The notes beneath the pieces are model-generated. The model saw nothing but the letters and a program-made list of their open reading frames with translations, was not told the DNA's origin and did no database searches. Position numbers and translations under genes: made by a program. DNA of 64,000 nt from Blastomyces gilchristii SLH14081. Taxonomy: Eukaryota; Ascomycota; Eurotiomycetes; Onygenales; Ajellomycetaceae. The DNA lies in contig NW_003101680.1 in the NCBI RefSeq assembly GCF_000003855.2, positions 4,442,731 to 4,506,730 of the forward strand, given 5' to 3'. Positions 48,595 to 60,043 of this stretch are shown here, piece by piece (position 1 is the stretch's first letter; every line of letters starts with the position of its first letter).

Positions 48595-48693
48595 CCCTTG
48601 AAAAATTCAAAACAATCCAAGAAAACCTTATGGACACCATGTGCGTTGTTTCTACACAGGTCGTCTCACTTCCCATACTCTTACGCCTCTATC

Positions 48694-50169
48694 TTATCTT
48701 CCCAAAGCACCCACAACTGCACTTACCATAACAGCTGCTTCTCGCTCCCAGTTACCCACCACAATAGGACCCGTAGACCCTCCCAGTCTAGTAATGCTAT
48801 TATTTGGTAGCTGTGAGCCCCGCAGAACGCATTCCCTCACTTGCTCACGGAGCCGCTCCCGGTTAGATCTCAGGGTTCGCGCGGAAACACCCCCGCGATT
48901 GATAATCTCTTGAACCCGTGCTGAGAGAGACGAGGCCAGTGAGCGCCAGAAGTAGGAAGGTAGAGAGGATGTGTCGAGGCATTGGAGTAATGGTTGGAGA
49001 AGATTGTTTTTGGCTTTGGTGGCTGAGTTTGATGTAGACCTGGCTCCGGTTCCTGAGTAAGTGGAAAGGGAGGGGTAATTGTAATTAATGAAAGGGTGAG
49101 AGGGAGGTTTGATGGTTTCGAGGAGAGCTTCAAGAGCCATGATGTTCTGACACTTGGCAGATATTTCTTGAAGCGTCCGGTCGAGGGTTGGGAGCATCGA
49201 CAACGAGCGCGACAACGAAGCTAGCGATGAAGTTAGACATGTATGGATATAGCCTTTCAAGGTTGCAAGGAGTAATTCTGGCTGGAATTCAGATGCCAGA
49301 ATCGATGTGTGTGGGGTTGGGGATAATAGATATAATGTGGTAATGGCGGACGTAATTCGGGACTTCGCATCTTCGGCTTGCGCGAACGTCGACGTCCCGG
49401 AAGCTTGGAGTTGAGTTCCCGAACCACCAACACCAGACCCTACGCCGCCCGTGTCCACCACTAAAGAGGACAGCGAGAATTTATTGATGATTTGTGTTGC
49501 TCTGGCCTTGACCGTGCTCTCAGCTGGATTGACCAGATCACTTCGCAGAGTCCTTATCACCTTAACTCGGTCAAGACCGTAACTTTCCTCATCTTCAGTA
49601 GTGATAAACATCCGCCGGAGCATTAACAGCGTGTTAGAAGCTCGCACTAGTGCCCTATGATCCTCTACCACTGGCGAACCCCCACTGCCTGCCCCGGCTC
49701 CAAAAAGACGGCCAGTCAACTCTAGCATCTGGCCTTCCAGCTGCCTACCCAGCACCAGGCACCGTCCCACAGCCCTCGCCAATCTCACAGTCGCCCATGA
49801 CCTTTCCGCAGCACCTCGAACCTCCTCCGCACTTTCCCACCGCTCCAAAACATCCTTCTCTAGCCTCTTATATCCCTCCCTTAATGCAGAAACCTGCCCT
49901 TCAACCGCCTCCAAAACCCGCTGGCCAGCATCGGTCTGGTCGCGCGTATGTGTGAGGAGAGGAAGTGCAGATTTCGTAGTCAATGTATGGATATGAGTGT
50001 CGATTTCTTGAATATCGAAGAGGACACGAGACAATGGAGTGGAGAGGTCGAGTGGGGTATCGGACGGGTTGTTTGTGCTTGTGACAAGGGAGTTGGCGAA
50101 AGCGGTAGGGGAGAATGAGGGATCAAGGAAGGTTTCGTAGTCGATGTATGACGGCTCAGAATCAGTCAT
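48694..50169 (-). CDS. COG5: COG5, subunit of the conserved oligomeric Golgi complex
   Basis: Single exon, 491 residues. COG is a tethering complex for retrograde vesicles within the Golgi; Cog5 belongs to its second lobe. The N-terminus DSEPSYIDYETFLDPSFSPTAFANSLV fits fungal Cog5. It is followed by a helical part typical of the family (LREGYKRLEKDVLERWESAEEV), then TLLMLRRMFITTEDEESYGLDRV. Beyond about residue 240 come Ser-rich linkers, and the C-terminal part is helical again. Length is close to that of fungal Cog5. No intron is needed and no stop interrupts. The start is the first ATG of the frame. Confidence 0.88.
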   Translation of the reverse strand: MTDSEPSYIDYETFLDPSFSPTAFANSLVTSTNNPSDTPLDLSTPLSRVLFDIQEIDTHIHTLTTKSALPLLTHTRDQTDAGQRVLEAVEGQVSALREGYKRLEKDVLERWESAEEVRGAAERSWATVRLARAVGRCLVLGRQLEGQMLELTGRLFGAGAGSGGSPVVEDHRALVRASNTLLMLRRMFITTEDEESYGLDRVKVIRTLRSDLVNPAESTVKARATQIINKFSLSSLVVDTGGVGSGVGGSGTQLQASGTSTFAQAEDAKSRITSAITTLYLLSPTPHTSILASEFQPELLLATLKGYIHTCLTSSLASLSRSLSMLPTLDRTLQEISAKCQNIMALEALLETIKPPSHPFINYNYPSLSTYSGTGARSTSNSATKAKNNLLQPLLQCLDTSSLPSYFWRSLASSLSARVQEIINRGGVSARTLRSNRERLREQVRECVLRGSQLPNNSITRLGGSTGPIVVGNWEREAAVMVSAVVGALGR

Positions 50170-51778
50170 TGTTGTTATATATACGCCCCTACTTTGTTCC
50201 CTTTACTTCTAAAGGCAAGGCAATTAGGGACGTTCATTCTGTTCTAGTTGGTGAGGGGCGGGTTTGGTTCTTGCACCGTCAAACAAGCGCTATTTTGCGA
50301 TTTCTTCGAAATGAGGAACAAAGGGAGAAATAAAGAAACATTTTTATACCTTAAGTATAAATAAATGATATGAGAAAGTCAAATCGCGGTCTCAGAGTTC
50401 TCAGAACTGCTCGCATGTGAATGGTTAGCAGTCGAGCTGTGTCATACTGAGCCCGCAAGGATACGGGATAAGACAAGAGGATGAAAGAGAAGTACTCGAA
50501 CAATAAATGAGGGGCACAGATGATTTAGAAATAGAACTTTGCAAGAATAATCGGTGACAGGAAATAGGTTGGAGTCGATGTTCGCAGAAAGGGAGGTTGG
50601 GTGAATGATGATGGCATTTGGGGGGGGGGATACGGTCACTTTGATGAATGAAGCTCCAAAGCTTTGGGGCAAATCTGATCACGTGGAGTGTGGAGTCAGC
50701 CCGGAGATAACCCACCAACAGTTTTTGCGACGTCATTTCATTAATCCGATTTTAACTCTATCTAAAGAAAACTGAGCTGAGAACTATATAGGCCAATTTG
50801 ACAAACAGGTTGATCAAGCGTGCAACAAAAGTTCAAATATTAATATACAACCTCTATGAGCTGGCAGCGATCCCTTCCTCCGATGTAAAACCTACAAGAA
50901 AGCATTGAGCAGCCTCAAACCCACCCCGCACTTTTGGCTTATCCCAGAAGCTAATTCCAACACCAGTATAGTATGGAGTATGGCGACTATTCCTATAATG
51001 GTTCTGTGGCATTGATCTCCCCCATTTTCATTGGCTTCTGAGCATGGTTATTTCTCCTTTCCCATCTACACTATGCTACGGTTGGCTCTCAGGAGCATCC
51101 ATGATCGTAACTTTCTTAAAACTCACTTTTCGATTCAGAACAAACCACAGAAAACGGCGGGAAATAGAATCGAATTTTCAGAAACAGGTATACCTGTCTG
51201 TTGGCGCCCCAGGATCCAGCCCAGATGTTGAAGACTTTTTCGTATCAGGTGTCTGTTGCGGAGCGATCATAGATGCCTGGGCCCGCTAACCTCGAATACA
51301 ACACCCGTTTACCCCTCCCTATCATATCTGTGGGCTTTACGCTGCGTAGTCAACCGGTGAGATGTAGAACCAACATCCTTCATCTTTGCCAAAACACATC
51401 CAAAAACTCCGCTTAGATGTATGTATGTACATACATACATCACATGGAGGCTATGTAGGCGCGAGCGAGTAGCCCGACAAGTTCTGTGGGTTTCCCCAGC
51501 CAGTAGAAAGATGAATGTTTATAGAACGATATCACACACGCTCAAGTATCCAATATAAAACAAGACAAAGAAATAATAATGAAATGGAAAGGAAAAGAGA
51601 GAATAATGCCAAATCTACATGACAGGGCTTTCGTTTCACCGCCCATGCATTCCTAACCCGCGCCAATGCGATGCAAGACAAGGGAAACACTGAAGAGACC
51701 AAGGGGTATATAAACTAGGAAAAAGAAAGGAACAGAACCCCAAAAAGAGCTAGTCGCGAGGAGGGTATACAACAACCA
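50170..51778. other. Intergenic region between COG5 and SYS1
   Basis: About 1.6 kb upstream of COG5 and downstream of SYS1. Frames of 60-103 codons on both strands have no recognisable feature. Short CATA repeats lie near 51,420-51,440. Confidence 0.45.
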
Positions 51779-52572
51779 TCAAACAGGATCATCAACTCTC
51801 TCCTTCATTCCAACCATTTCATACTCTCCCCCGCCATCCCTATTCCTTCCTCGGCCCCTGCCTCTCGAAAATCCAAAAAAACCACCTCCGTCACCACCGT
51901 CCCCATCTCCAGCGGTATCATCGCCTGATCGATTCGTGCCATGATTACCACCACCACTAGCTGACGACGCATTTGCAGTAGACCCGCCGAAAACGATGGG
52001 CTGCAGTTCCCTCCACCGGCAAGCCCACATGCCTAGGAACGTCATGAGCGCTGAGCTAGCTACCTGTAAACCCCACCAAAGCCAGTTGGTGGGGAGCGCA
52101 TGAGTGTAGCAGGAGGTGATAAGGAAGTGTATGAAGTGGATTGTGAGCGCAAAGTCTGGAATTAGTTTCGAGCGGGAGACCCAGAGAAGGAGGAAGATGA
52201 CACTGTTTTGCGCAACTGGTTAGCTACGCGGGGCACTCTGGAAACAAATAAAGTAGGGGAAGGTTGAGCGGATACATAAAAACAGGGGAAAGGGGCAGGA
52301 GGGTTTGAGAGAAGAAATATTTACCCAACAGCGCTGTTAAGCAGCCAGGCGAGCCCGAGCGTCCATCCTATCGTCGTATCGCCGCTAAGGCTGCGCCAGG
52401 AGAGTATAAGGTCAGGTGAAAAGGCGGTCCCAGCAACCAGGGCGGTGAAGAGGATGAGAATCGTAGCGCAAGCGTAATAGGCGGCTTGGAGGTAGACGAT
52501 CTTGGTCACAATTTTAAGCGGAGGAAAATCGGTAAGAGCCCCCGCCCGAGGAGGTCTGCGACGACGTTGCAT
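51779..52572 (-). CDS. SYS1: SYS1, Golgi membrane protein recruiting ARL3
   Basis: Two exons, 52325-52572 and 51779-52202, giving 223 residues. Sys1 is a four-span trans-Golgi membrane protein that recruits the small GTPase Arl3/ARFRP1. The sequence shows a basic start (MQRRRRPPRAGALTDFPPLK), spans around LQAAYYACATILILFTALVAG, WTLGLAWLLNSAVGVIFLLL, ALTIHFIHFLITSCYTHALP and WWGLQVASSALMTFLGMWAC, then CRWRELQPI. The C-terminal tail is Gly/Ser/Asp-rich and disordered (GDGDGGDGGGFFGF), with an Arg/Gly patch. The intron (122 nt, GTAAAT to AACAG) interrupts the second span and keeps frame. The head-to-head neighbour is COA6 (495 bp between starts). Confidence 0.93.
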
Positions 52573-53067
52573 AAAGCCGGTGAGGAAGGGAGGAGATTTG
52601 GTTTGGGTTTATGAATAAAAGGGAGCATCAGACAGAGGCATTTCAGGCTACGGACCGGAAGCCTTGCGCGTTAATGGAAGCGGTATTATACAATGAATGG
52701 GGCTGAGCGGTAACCTGCGTAGGTGGATGGATGTTTACGATAAATATGGAGTTGTTAGGAACTTTTGATGATTGTTCAAATCTTGTTGTTGTTGATCCTT
52801 CTTATGATGATGCGTAAATAAAGTTGCTGTTGGCATAATCTAGGAGCCGGGAATTCTGGCCATGCCCGCGGATCACGTGATATCAAAGTCGGAGCCAGCA
52901 GCAATGACGAAGACGGCCTCAGAAATAATACAAGAAACAAAAAATCACAAACCGGCTTAGATCGCCGTATTATTTTCCTTTCGTCCAATCCATCCGCCAA
53001 TAAATTGATCCTATCTTGCTTTACCCATCTGTCCTCGTCCCCCCTCGTTCTCCATACAACGCCAACA
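52573..53067. promoter_or_regulatory. Divergent promoter region SYS1/COA6
   Basis: 495 bp between divergent start codons. It presumably carries promoters for both genes, with pyrimidine-rich stretches before COA6. No specific binding sites were identified. Confidence 0.5.
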
Positions 53068-53546
53068 ATGGGCTGGTTCTCATCATCCTCCGAAACCGCC
53101 GCATCCAAAGCCGCAGACGGCGGCTCCATAGCCCCCGACCGCTCCTCACGACAACAATGCTACATTGCCCGCGACGCTTTCTTCGAATGCCTAGACGCAA
53201 ACAACATAGTCGATGCGGTCCGGGAAGATAAAACGGCGCGCGCGAAATGCCCGAAGGAACTCCTCGACTTTGAAGGCGCATGTTCGAAGACTTGGGTGCG
53301 TTGCGATATTTTCCTTCTCTTTCTCTTCCCTTCTTCCCTTCCTTCTTTCTTTTCTATAATATCCGCAAAAAGACCAATAGAACTGCGACGATGGCTAATT
53401 CTTGATGCGAAAATCTTTCTTTTGCAATATTATAGGTGAAATATTTCAAAGAGAAGCGTGTAATGGAATATAAGCGGGATCAGACAATTGCGAAGATAAA
53501 AGCGGATGATGCTGCAATGGCTGCGGAGAGCCGGGCGGGCAGATAA
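53068..53546 (+). CDS. COA6: COA6, cytochrome c oxidase assembly factor
   Basis: Two exons, 53068-53295 and 53436-53546, giving 112 residues. The protein has the twin-cysteine CHCH pattern of Coa6: Cys31-x9-Cys41 and Cys61-x10-Cys72, with RQQCYIARDAFFECLDANNI before and CSKTWVKYFKEKRVMEYKRD after. Such proteins are oxidised in the mitochondrial intermembrane space, and Coa6 helps copper delivery to Cox2. The intron (140 nt, GTGCGT to TATAG) falls between Trp76 and Val77. The ATG at 53068 gives the typical MGWF start; an upstream in-frame ATG (53005) would add 21 unlikely residues. The C-terminal tail is basic and Ala-rich. Confidence 0.88.
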
Positions 53547-54209
53547 AAATGGACGGGCAAGTTGGTTTCGGTGGGTGGTTCTTCTCACCCTGTTTTTAAT
53601 TTTTGGGCGATTGCGAAGAGTACGGGCCTGTATGATTATAGATTGATCGGTCTGAATGACTTGGTTGCTGGCGCCCCTAGAATGAAGAGTTGTGGCCAGA
53701 AGGATGCGACGGCATATTGTATATTATTATTGTTATCATCTATTTTTTGACGACTTCTTATATATATTCAACTCTCATGGCGCTGTATTCGCCTTGATAT
53801 GCATGCCTTTCGCTTCTGATGCGAAACCTAATTGGATAGATACTAGACGGGTACGTCTTGATATCGAGGCAGAGGGGAAGTGAACGGACACGGAGGGAAG
53901 TAGTATAAAATGCGTTATTAGATTTATAATAGTTAGAAGATGAATTAATTAATGGGATATTTACATTAGTTTAGTGGTATATGTCTCTTAAGGGTCCGTG
54001 GTCCGCACCCTAGCTTCCCTTCTATTGAAAATTAATCGCATTTCGTTTGTTATCCGGTTTTAGATATTGCTTTGCCAAACACCTAATAACTCAAATAGCC
54101 CGCCGTAGACGAGAATCACCTCACGTCAATTTCATAGATAGCAAGAATGACGATCTAATTTTCCTATGTTTGAGACAACTGTAGGTAGAAAGTAAAGGAA
54201 GCCAAATCT
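53547..54209. other. Convergent 3' flanks of COA6 and NAB3
   Basis: About 660 bp between the ends of two convergent genes. No gene seen. A tRNA-like A-box (TAGTTTAGTGG at about 53,969) occurs without a proper partner box; see the findings. Confidence 0.5.
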
Positions 54210-57190
54210 TCACTGCTTCCACTTCATCAGTTGGTCCATGATACTTTGAACGTGTGGAGGCACCTGTGGCGCCGTTTGTGGGGGCGGAGGAGGGGGTTGG
54301 CCTGGTAGTTGTCCGCCCAAAGTTTGTGCCAGAAGTGAGGCTAAGTTCGGGTCACTTCTCCCACTAGGGAACTGCGTTGGAAAGCTATACGCAGGAGGTG
54401 GAGCCTGCTGGGGAGCGGAGCTTGGAGGAATTAAAGAATTTTGCTGACGGGGGAAGTTGCTAAGTAGACTAGCAAGGTCGGTTGGGTGGCCCTGGGGAGC
54501 GTAGTGCTGCTGAGCAGCCTGGAGCGCGACAGGATTTTGCTGTAGAGCTCCGAGAAGGGATTGGAGTGCCGGACCATCCAGATTCGAAATGAGATTTGTA
54601 ATATTATTATTAGATTGTAATGGACGCGAAATTTGAGAGGGCGCCGGCAGCATTTGAGATATTCCAGGAGGTTGTGTGGTGGGATATTTTGAGGCATTCC
54701 CAAGGTGGACAGTCATTGCATGAAGCACGACCTCTGCGGCAACCTTCAACTCAAGTTCTGAGTATTCTAGAAGCCGAGGAATTAGTACGGTTTAAGCAAC
54801 ACTCTCTCAACTTTCTGCTGCAATATCTTACCATTGAACTTAACATTGTCGATGCCACCAGTGCGATCAAACACCTGTAGTGGGATTTTGCCAGAATACT
54901 GATTTGGGCGAGATAGCTTGACAATTGCCAACACTCCCTCTATTATTTGACGGCGGACGACAGCTGCGAGAGATATTCGGGGACTCAAGATTAGGACATC
55001 CGTTCGCAAGCCGCGATCTCGAAAGGAATTTTCGATATGATACACGAAATCCCTACAAGATAATCGCGTTAGTAGCAGCCCGACCCATACCCTCGGCCGA
55101 GATTCTTACCTGTCAACATTTTCCAGGACAATTATCTGGACATCTGGTACTTGTCGTGGGGATCGCCTTGGGATAGGAAGGTCTGAATCATTTTCATAGG
55201 CCTTCTCTCTAGGACTCGGGCTTCTGTATCTCCCTGAACGCATATAGGGAGACCTGGAACGGCGCCTATCTCGACGTCTTTCATAATCCTCCGGGGTTCG
55301 GTCGCGGAAACGATGATCATCTCGGCGGTGCCCTCGTGGGGATGGTGTACGAGCTGGGCGATAATCATCACGACGACGATACGGCTCATCACGGTCCCTG
55401 AATTCTCTAATCGGCGGCGGCCTTCTAGGCTCCGACGCTCTGTCATATCGATCACCACCGGCACGAATGCCACGGTGACTTGGTACACCTCGGATAGCTT
55501 CCGGTGACCTAGATCTTCTCTTGACTGGTGGTCTCGATGAATCCGGCGCGGGAGCATTTCTCGCCGATTTTTGGGGTTTTGAGATTTCAAGATCTAAATA
55601 GTCAGTCAAAAGGCATCATAATATTATGCACTGGTGGAGAAAGCGTGACTAACGAATCTTGCGTCCCCGTATAAATCCTCCTTGCTCTGCTTCTAGCGCT
55701 CTGCGACAAGAAGCGGGTTCCAGGAATTGGACGAATCCGTATGCCTGCTTAATGGATATTTGGGCGAGATCGCCATATTTGTGAAATAGGTGAAATAGGT
55801 CCCGTTTGGTGACTCTCTCTGTAGGGAGATTTCCTGTTTTGAATGTGAGTATAGATATGCCAAATAAATACGTGCTGGAGAAGACAGAAGGAAGGAAGGA
55901 AGGAAGAAAGACAGGCTTACCAACAAACAATCTCGATCCAGGCGGAAACCGATCCCAAAGTCCCTCTGTAACATAAACGCGTTCATTATAGAGAAACTGG
56001 TCATATTTCTTCTGAACTTCAGGGGCCCAAGGCTCCTCTCTATCTCCTTCGCCGCGAAGAAACTTGAGTTCATTGTCGTCCAACCTATCACTTCGGGGGA
56101 GTTTAAGAACGCTGGGTTTTGTTTGGTCGCTAGATGAATCGGGCAACTTTTGGAAACTTGCAATAGGGGGAGGGGGCAATCCATTTGAGGTGGAGGAAGT
56201 TCCAGGTGCGCCAGTGGGCACAACCGGGGATGGTAGCCCACTAGGCTGGGGGAAACTACATTGACCAAACGGTGCAGACACATTTTCGGGTTGGCTAGGC
56301 AAGGGATGGAAATATTGGATATTATCAGAACCCGGTTGGATAGAAGGCTTTTCTTGGGGTGGCGGGCGGGGAGGGAGACCAGCAGACGTGGGAAGGGATG
56401 TGTCTGGGATTAAAGAGTTGGTCATAAGATCATCAGTAGCGGTGGTGACGTCAACGTCTGTGGGAGAAGGGGAGGGATTTTTAGCATCTGATAGAGTATT
56501 CATGGCTTTTTGGTAGCTGGCGTCTCCCTCAGGGATGGGATTTGTCTCAGATTCAATGTTATTACTATGACCACCAGGTAAAGCTGGGGTAAATTTCGGG
56601 GAGGTATCGACGTCTGCATCCTTGCCTGGGAGCGCAGAAGATAGGTAATGGGGCTCAGATAATTTGATTTCGGAAGGAATGGGACGGTCTGACTGGGGGA
56701 AGGTTTCAGGTACGATTGATGCGATATATGGAGGAACGGTTTGGTGGTTCACTTTAGTAATGGAGCTCTCAAGAGTAGGATACGCAGATTGACTCGTGCT
56801 GTGAGTAGCTGGCAAAGTCGATTCATTTTCTGTTTCTGTTTCTGGATGATAACCCCTGTGTAAAGATCCAGAATAGCTAACTGCGCCTTCCTCGCCCACA
56901 CCTTTTTCATCCACGCCTTTTGATTCCAGACTCTCAAAATTCTGATGCAGCATCGCGTAAGTATGGGTTGTGACTTGAACCTGATCCCTTACAACTGTCT
57001 CAGTGTCCAAAGGCGGCGTTTTCTCGAGAAATAGTTGCTTATAGATGGGAGTGTCGCTAAAGGCCGGGTCCATCTGACTTTGCAGCAATGGGATATTGGT
57101 AGGTTCTGACACATGAAGTGGCCTTGGACTTTCCGGCGTGAGAGTCTTGCCACGGATATGCAGAACCTCATCAGGGATATCGGAACTCAT
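54210..57190 (-). CDS. NAB3: NAB3-like nuclear RNA-binding protein (RRM)
   Basis: Five exons, 55921-57190, 55654-55833, 55110-55593, 54832-55052 and 54210-54766, giving 903 residues. An acidic/Pro/Ser-rich N-terminal half (1-400) leads into an RRM at about 418-490: SRLFVGNLPTERVTKRDLFH, then ISIKQAYGFVQF and RGRKIHLEISKPQ, the two RNP motifs of Nab3. An Arg/Asp/Ser-rich segment follows (RRRDRRRSRSPYMRSGRYRS), then a compact part with DFVYHIENSFRDRGLRTDV, and a Gln/Pro-rich tail ending IMDQLMKWKQ. In yeast, Nab3 acts with Nrd1 and Sen1 in termination of noncoding transcripts; filamentous fungal homologues may differ. Introns are 57-87 nt with GT-AG ends, and all phases agree. Confidence 0.87.
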
Positions 57191-57792
57191 GATGCGGTTT
57201 TTTGAGGCAAAACAGGCGGGAGGCTAAGCAGACATCTGGAAAAGGACAAAGAACAGGTTAAGAAATGCTGGCTATTCGAGGCCTACAGACTAGAGAGGGG
57301 CAGAATAGACAGAAGATGTGAGGACCACAGGGAGAGGGTGAGCGCAAGTAAGAAGACATAGGGCCGTTAAAATACTTAGAAGAAGAGGTGTACTCGTGGT
57401 CTGGACGAAGCCTGTGAGGAAGCGGTCAATACCTGGAGGAAGTGGACAGTAGTAGCGGGGGAGGAATTGGCGGGTGTCGAGGAACGGTGTGGTTGGAGTC
57501 GGAGTGGAGGAGGTTGAGTGGTGGGAAGGAACTGGAAGAAAATGATCGCGGCAGAGTCGAGGCCTTCTTGAAGCTCTCTAGCGCCTGTTTGCTTTGTTTG
57601 TTGGATGACGACGATTCCTAGGCAAAGCGGGTCTGCCAAGCAGTGTCACGGGGGCTAACCGATCCCCTCGACAGAACAACAACCAGGAACGGTGCCGGCG
57701 AGAGAGCTAGCTATACCTGTGTATGGGTGGGTGGGTGTAGTTATGTGGCGGAGAGCGTATAACAGAACCTATATTTGCTAGGTGCCTTTACC
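57191..57792. promoter_or_regulatory. Divergent promoter region NAB3/mitochondrial release factor
   Basis: 602 bp between the divergent starts of NAB3 (-) and the ICT1-like gene (+). A minus-strand frame of 87 codons (57376-57639) is without features and probably lies in the NAB3 leader. No binding sites identified. Confidence 0.5.
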
Positions 57793-58074
57793 ATGCTCCA
57801 ATTCCCCTTTACCTGCACGAGAACTGCCTTCGCTGCTCGGGCGTTTCTGCCAACCTTAAGCGCGAGACATCTTGCTTCCTCCCGATCCCCCAGTGCGCAG
57901 CAGTTTACAGACGAGGAATTGGGCACAGCACGGATTTGGCTATCTCAGCTGACCCCGAGAACAATACCGAGAAACATAGGCGAGGTTTCTTATAGCAGAT
58001 CAAGTGGCCCCGGCGGACAAAATGTGAACAAGTACGCCAGCAAGTTTACCCACCCAAATCCTCCCTCCCCCTCC

Positions 58075-58120
<46 letters not shown>

Positions 58121-58600
58121 CTCTCATCTCTAAAAGGATGAAGAAAGGAAACCAGAATCATTTTATTAATAATTGCCACCTAGGGTAAACTCGAAAGTTA
58201 CGCTTAAGATCCCCCTCTCGTCCATCCTCCGACTTGTGCCACGAGCCCTACACGCCCAGATCCGGTCTTCACGTTACATCGCGGAGCGCTCTGACAGCCT
58301 GGTGATACAATCAGATGAAACGCGGAAACAAACTAAAAACCTCGATCTCTGTTTTGAAAAGCTACAGGAGCTCTTGGTCACTGCGGGCAAAACAGCAATT
58401 CCGGGCGAAACGTCGCCTGAGCAGAGGAAGAAAATACAGGCTCTGTAGGTTCTCTTCTTGGTTATATTTGAAACTTCAAAATAAAACATTTTTGCTAATT
58501 CCCCACCAGTGAAAAAGCCAATAATGAATCTAGAATACGATCCAAAAAGGCCCATAGCATGAAGAAAAGTAACCGGCGGTCAAGCGGCTATGACGATTAG
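57793..58600 (+). CDS. Mitochondrial GGQ peptidyl-tRNA hydrolase/release factor, ICT1 type
   Basis: Three exons, 57793-58031, 58184-58444 and 58510-58600, giving 196 residues. The motif SSGPGGQNVNKVNSKV (GGQ at 74-76) is the catalytic loop of class-I release factors. The short length, lack of codon-recognition domains and basic tail (RSKKAHSMKKSNRR) point to the ICT1/MRPL58 and yeast Pth4 group, which rescue stalled mitochondrial ribosomes. Residues 1-35 look like a mitochondrial presequence (basic, no acidic residue). Intron 1 (152 nt) carries a 42-base A-run and splits the GGQNVNK motif. The ATG at 57793 is the first in frame. Convergent with UTP6, 139 bp apart. Confidence 0.88.
58077..58118. 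repeat. Poly(A) tract of 42 bases inside an intron
   Basis: The longest A-run in the window, in intron 1 of the ICT1-like gene. It leaves the donor 45 bp upstream and the acceptor 65 bp downstream untouched. Confidence 0.95.
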
Positions 58601-58739
58601 AAAACAGAAAAAGCTTCCATTCCATGCAGCTGTTGACTAGGATATGAAGGCAGTATGGGAATTATACAATTAGGATGATCATTTGGAATCATTTCTATAT
58701 ATCATATACCAGGGGTATTTGAAGGCAAATAACGATAAT

Positions 58740-60043
58740 TCAACTCAATGAGCCTTGAGCATTTCGCAGGGTTGTCGTCATCACCTTACACAGTGCTGGG
58801 TCGAGGCCCTCTGTCGTGACCAACGGTTGCAGCCAGGCGACAACCTCCTTCGGTAGGCTTTTGTTTCCAGTGGTGTTTTGGTTGTTGCATTCTTTTAATC
58901 GACTCAGGGACGTGCCGAATGCCCGTGGGAATTGTGCGGAAGTTATCTCGATAGCGGCCGTGGGAAGCATAATATAGCATATCTGTGCGTGGGAACTCTT
59001 TGGGTCTGATGCCATCATCGTCTCGACAATGTGACTCAGCACCCTGCGAAGGCAGGGCGTCTTCGTAAACTCGGAGACCATGGTGTAAAAGTCATGGCCA
59101 ATGGCGGTGTCGTTTCCGAACTGCCTCATAGCGGCATCGAAAATTGCGATTGGGATAGCTCCTGTGAGTGCTGGTGTCGAGTTGAGATTTTCAAGAGCTG
59201 CCTCGTCAATTCCATCTTCCTTCTCCAGGCTTGGGTTGATATCTTCTTCCGTCACAACTGGAAGGGCAATAACATCCGCATTCGGATCCGTCGCAGAGTC
59301 ATCAGCAGTCGCCGACGGAGATTTTCGACTACCATCTAGACCTAGGATCTGCTGCCGCGTCGCAATCCGTGTGATATATATCATCTCAAGTTTAGCATAC
59401 TGCAGCCAAAGTAATTTAGAGCTCTTGCAAAATCTCAATCCCCGCTGCATATAACTGCGGGCCTGTGTCATATCCCCATGGTCCTCCAGCGCATAACGGG
59501 CTGCGCATATCCATAGTTCGACCTTTGTAGGATGTAATCGTAGCGCGTTCATAAAGATCCGCCCCAGCTTCTTATACGCCTTCTGCCTCCGCGCATATTC
59601 GATGTACTGCATCCATAGGCTGATATCGCCGTGGAACTTCTTCGTTGCACGGTCGAGAATGAAAAATACCCGTCTCTGACCTGTGTGCATAGGGGATTTG
59701 ACGCCTAGCCGTTTTACCCGCTTTCTTCGCAGCGTGTCCAGGTTCATCTCATACTCGACATACTGGGCGTAATCTGCAGGCTTGGGACCTGTCGCATTAA
59801 TTCTATGCTCAAAATCGGATCGCTTTTTCAGGATCGCGGAAATTTCATCCTGAAAAAATGGGAATGATCAATTCGTATTTTGTTAGCATTTGTTTTGGGA
59901 GTTGAAATCAGTCGTCCGTCTCACACTCAGCGGGAATGGGAAGGTCGGGGTACCTTTGAAAATATTTTTTTCTTCTCGAACTCTTTAAATTCCGGCACAA
60001 GCTGCTCCAGATAGAAGCGCGCTTTATCACTCGCCGTAGCCAT
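58740..60043 (-). CDS. UTP6: UTP6, U3 snoRNP/small-subunit processome protein
   Basis: Two exons, 59954-60043 and 58740-59849, giving 399 residues. Utp6 is a nucleolar HAT-repeat protein needed for 18S rRNA processing. The start MATASDKARFYLEQLVPEFKEF is typical. It is followed by DEISAILKKRSDFEHRINAT, then HAT repeats with W-x2-YI-x2-AR and LWICAARYALEDHGDM-x-QAR forms between about residues 80 and 190. The C-terminal 150 residues are less regular. The intron is 104 nt, GTACCC to TTCAG, in phase 0. Divergent from CWH43. Confidence 0.92.

Larger units (their letters stand above)
42010..48693. other. 6.7-kb gene-free region upstream of the C2H2 factor
   Basis: No gene was recognised on either strand. 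It is full of simple repeats: GGT/GAT at 43161-43213, a G-run at 43825-43839, GAA at 44104-44141, CATA at 44509-44553, TA at 45813-45841, A-runs at 47381-47406 and 48565-48593. It also contains a CpG-free stretch at about 46,203-46,881. The right end (about 48,100-48,690) would be the 3' flank of COG5. Such length upstream of a regulator gene may hold a long untranslated leader or promoter elements. Confidence 0.5.

Noticed and set aside
52776..53281. Minus-strand frames of 86-117 codons
   Set aside because: Antisense to COA6 exon 1 and the SYS1/COA6 promoter region, without domain features.
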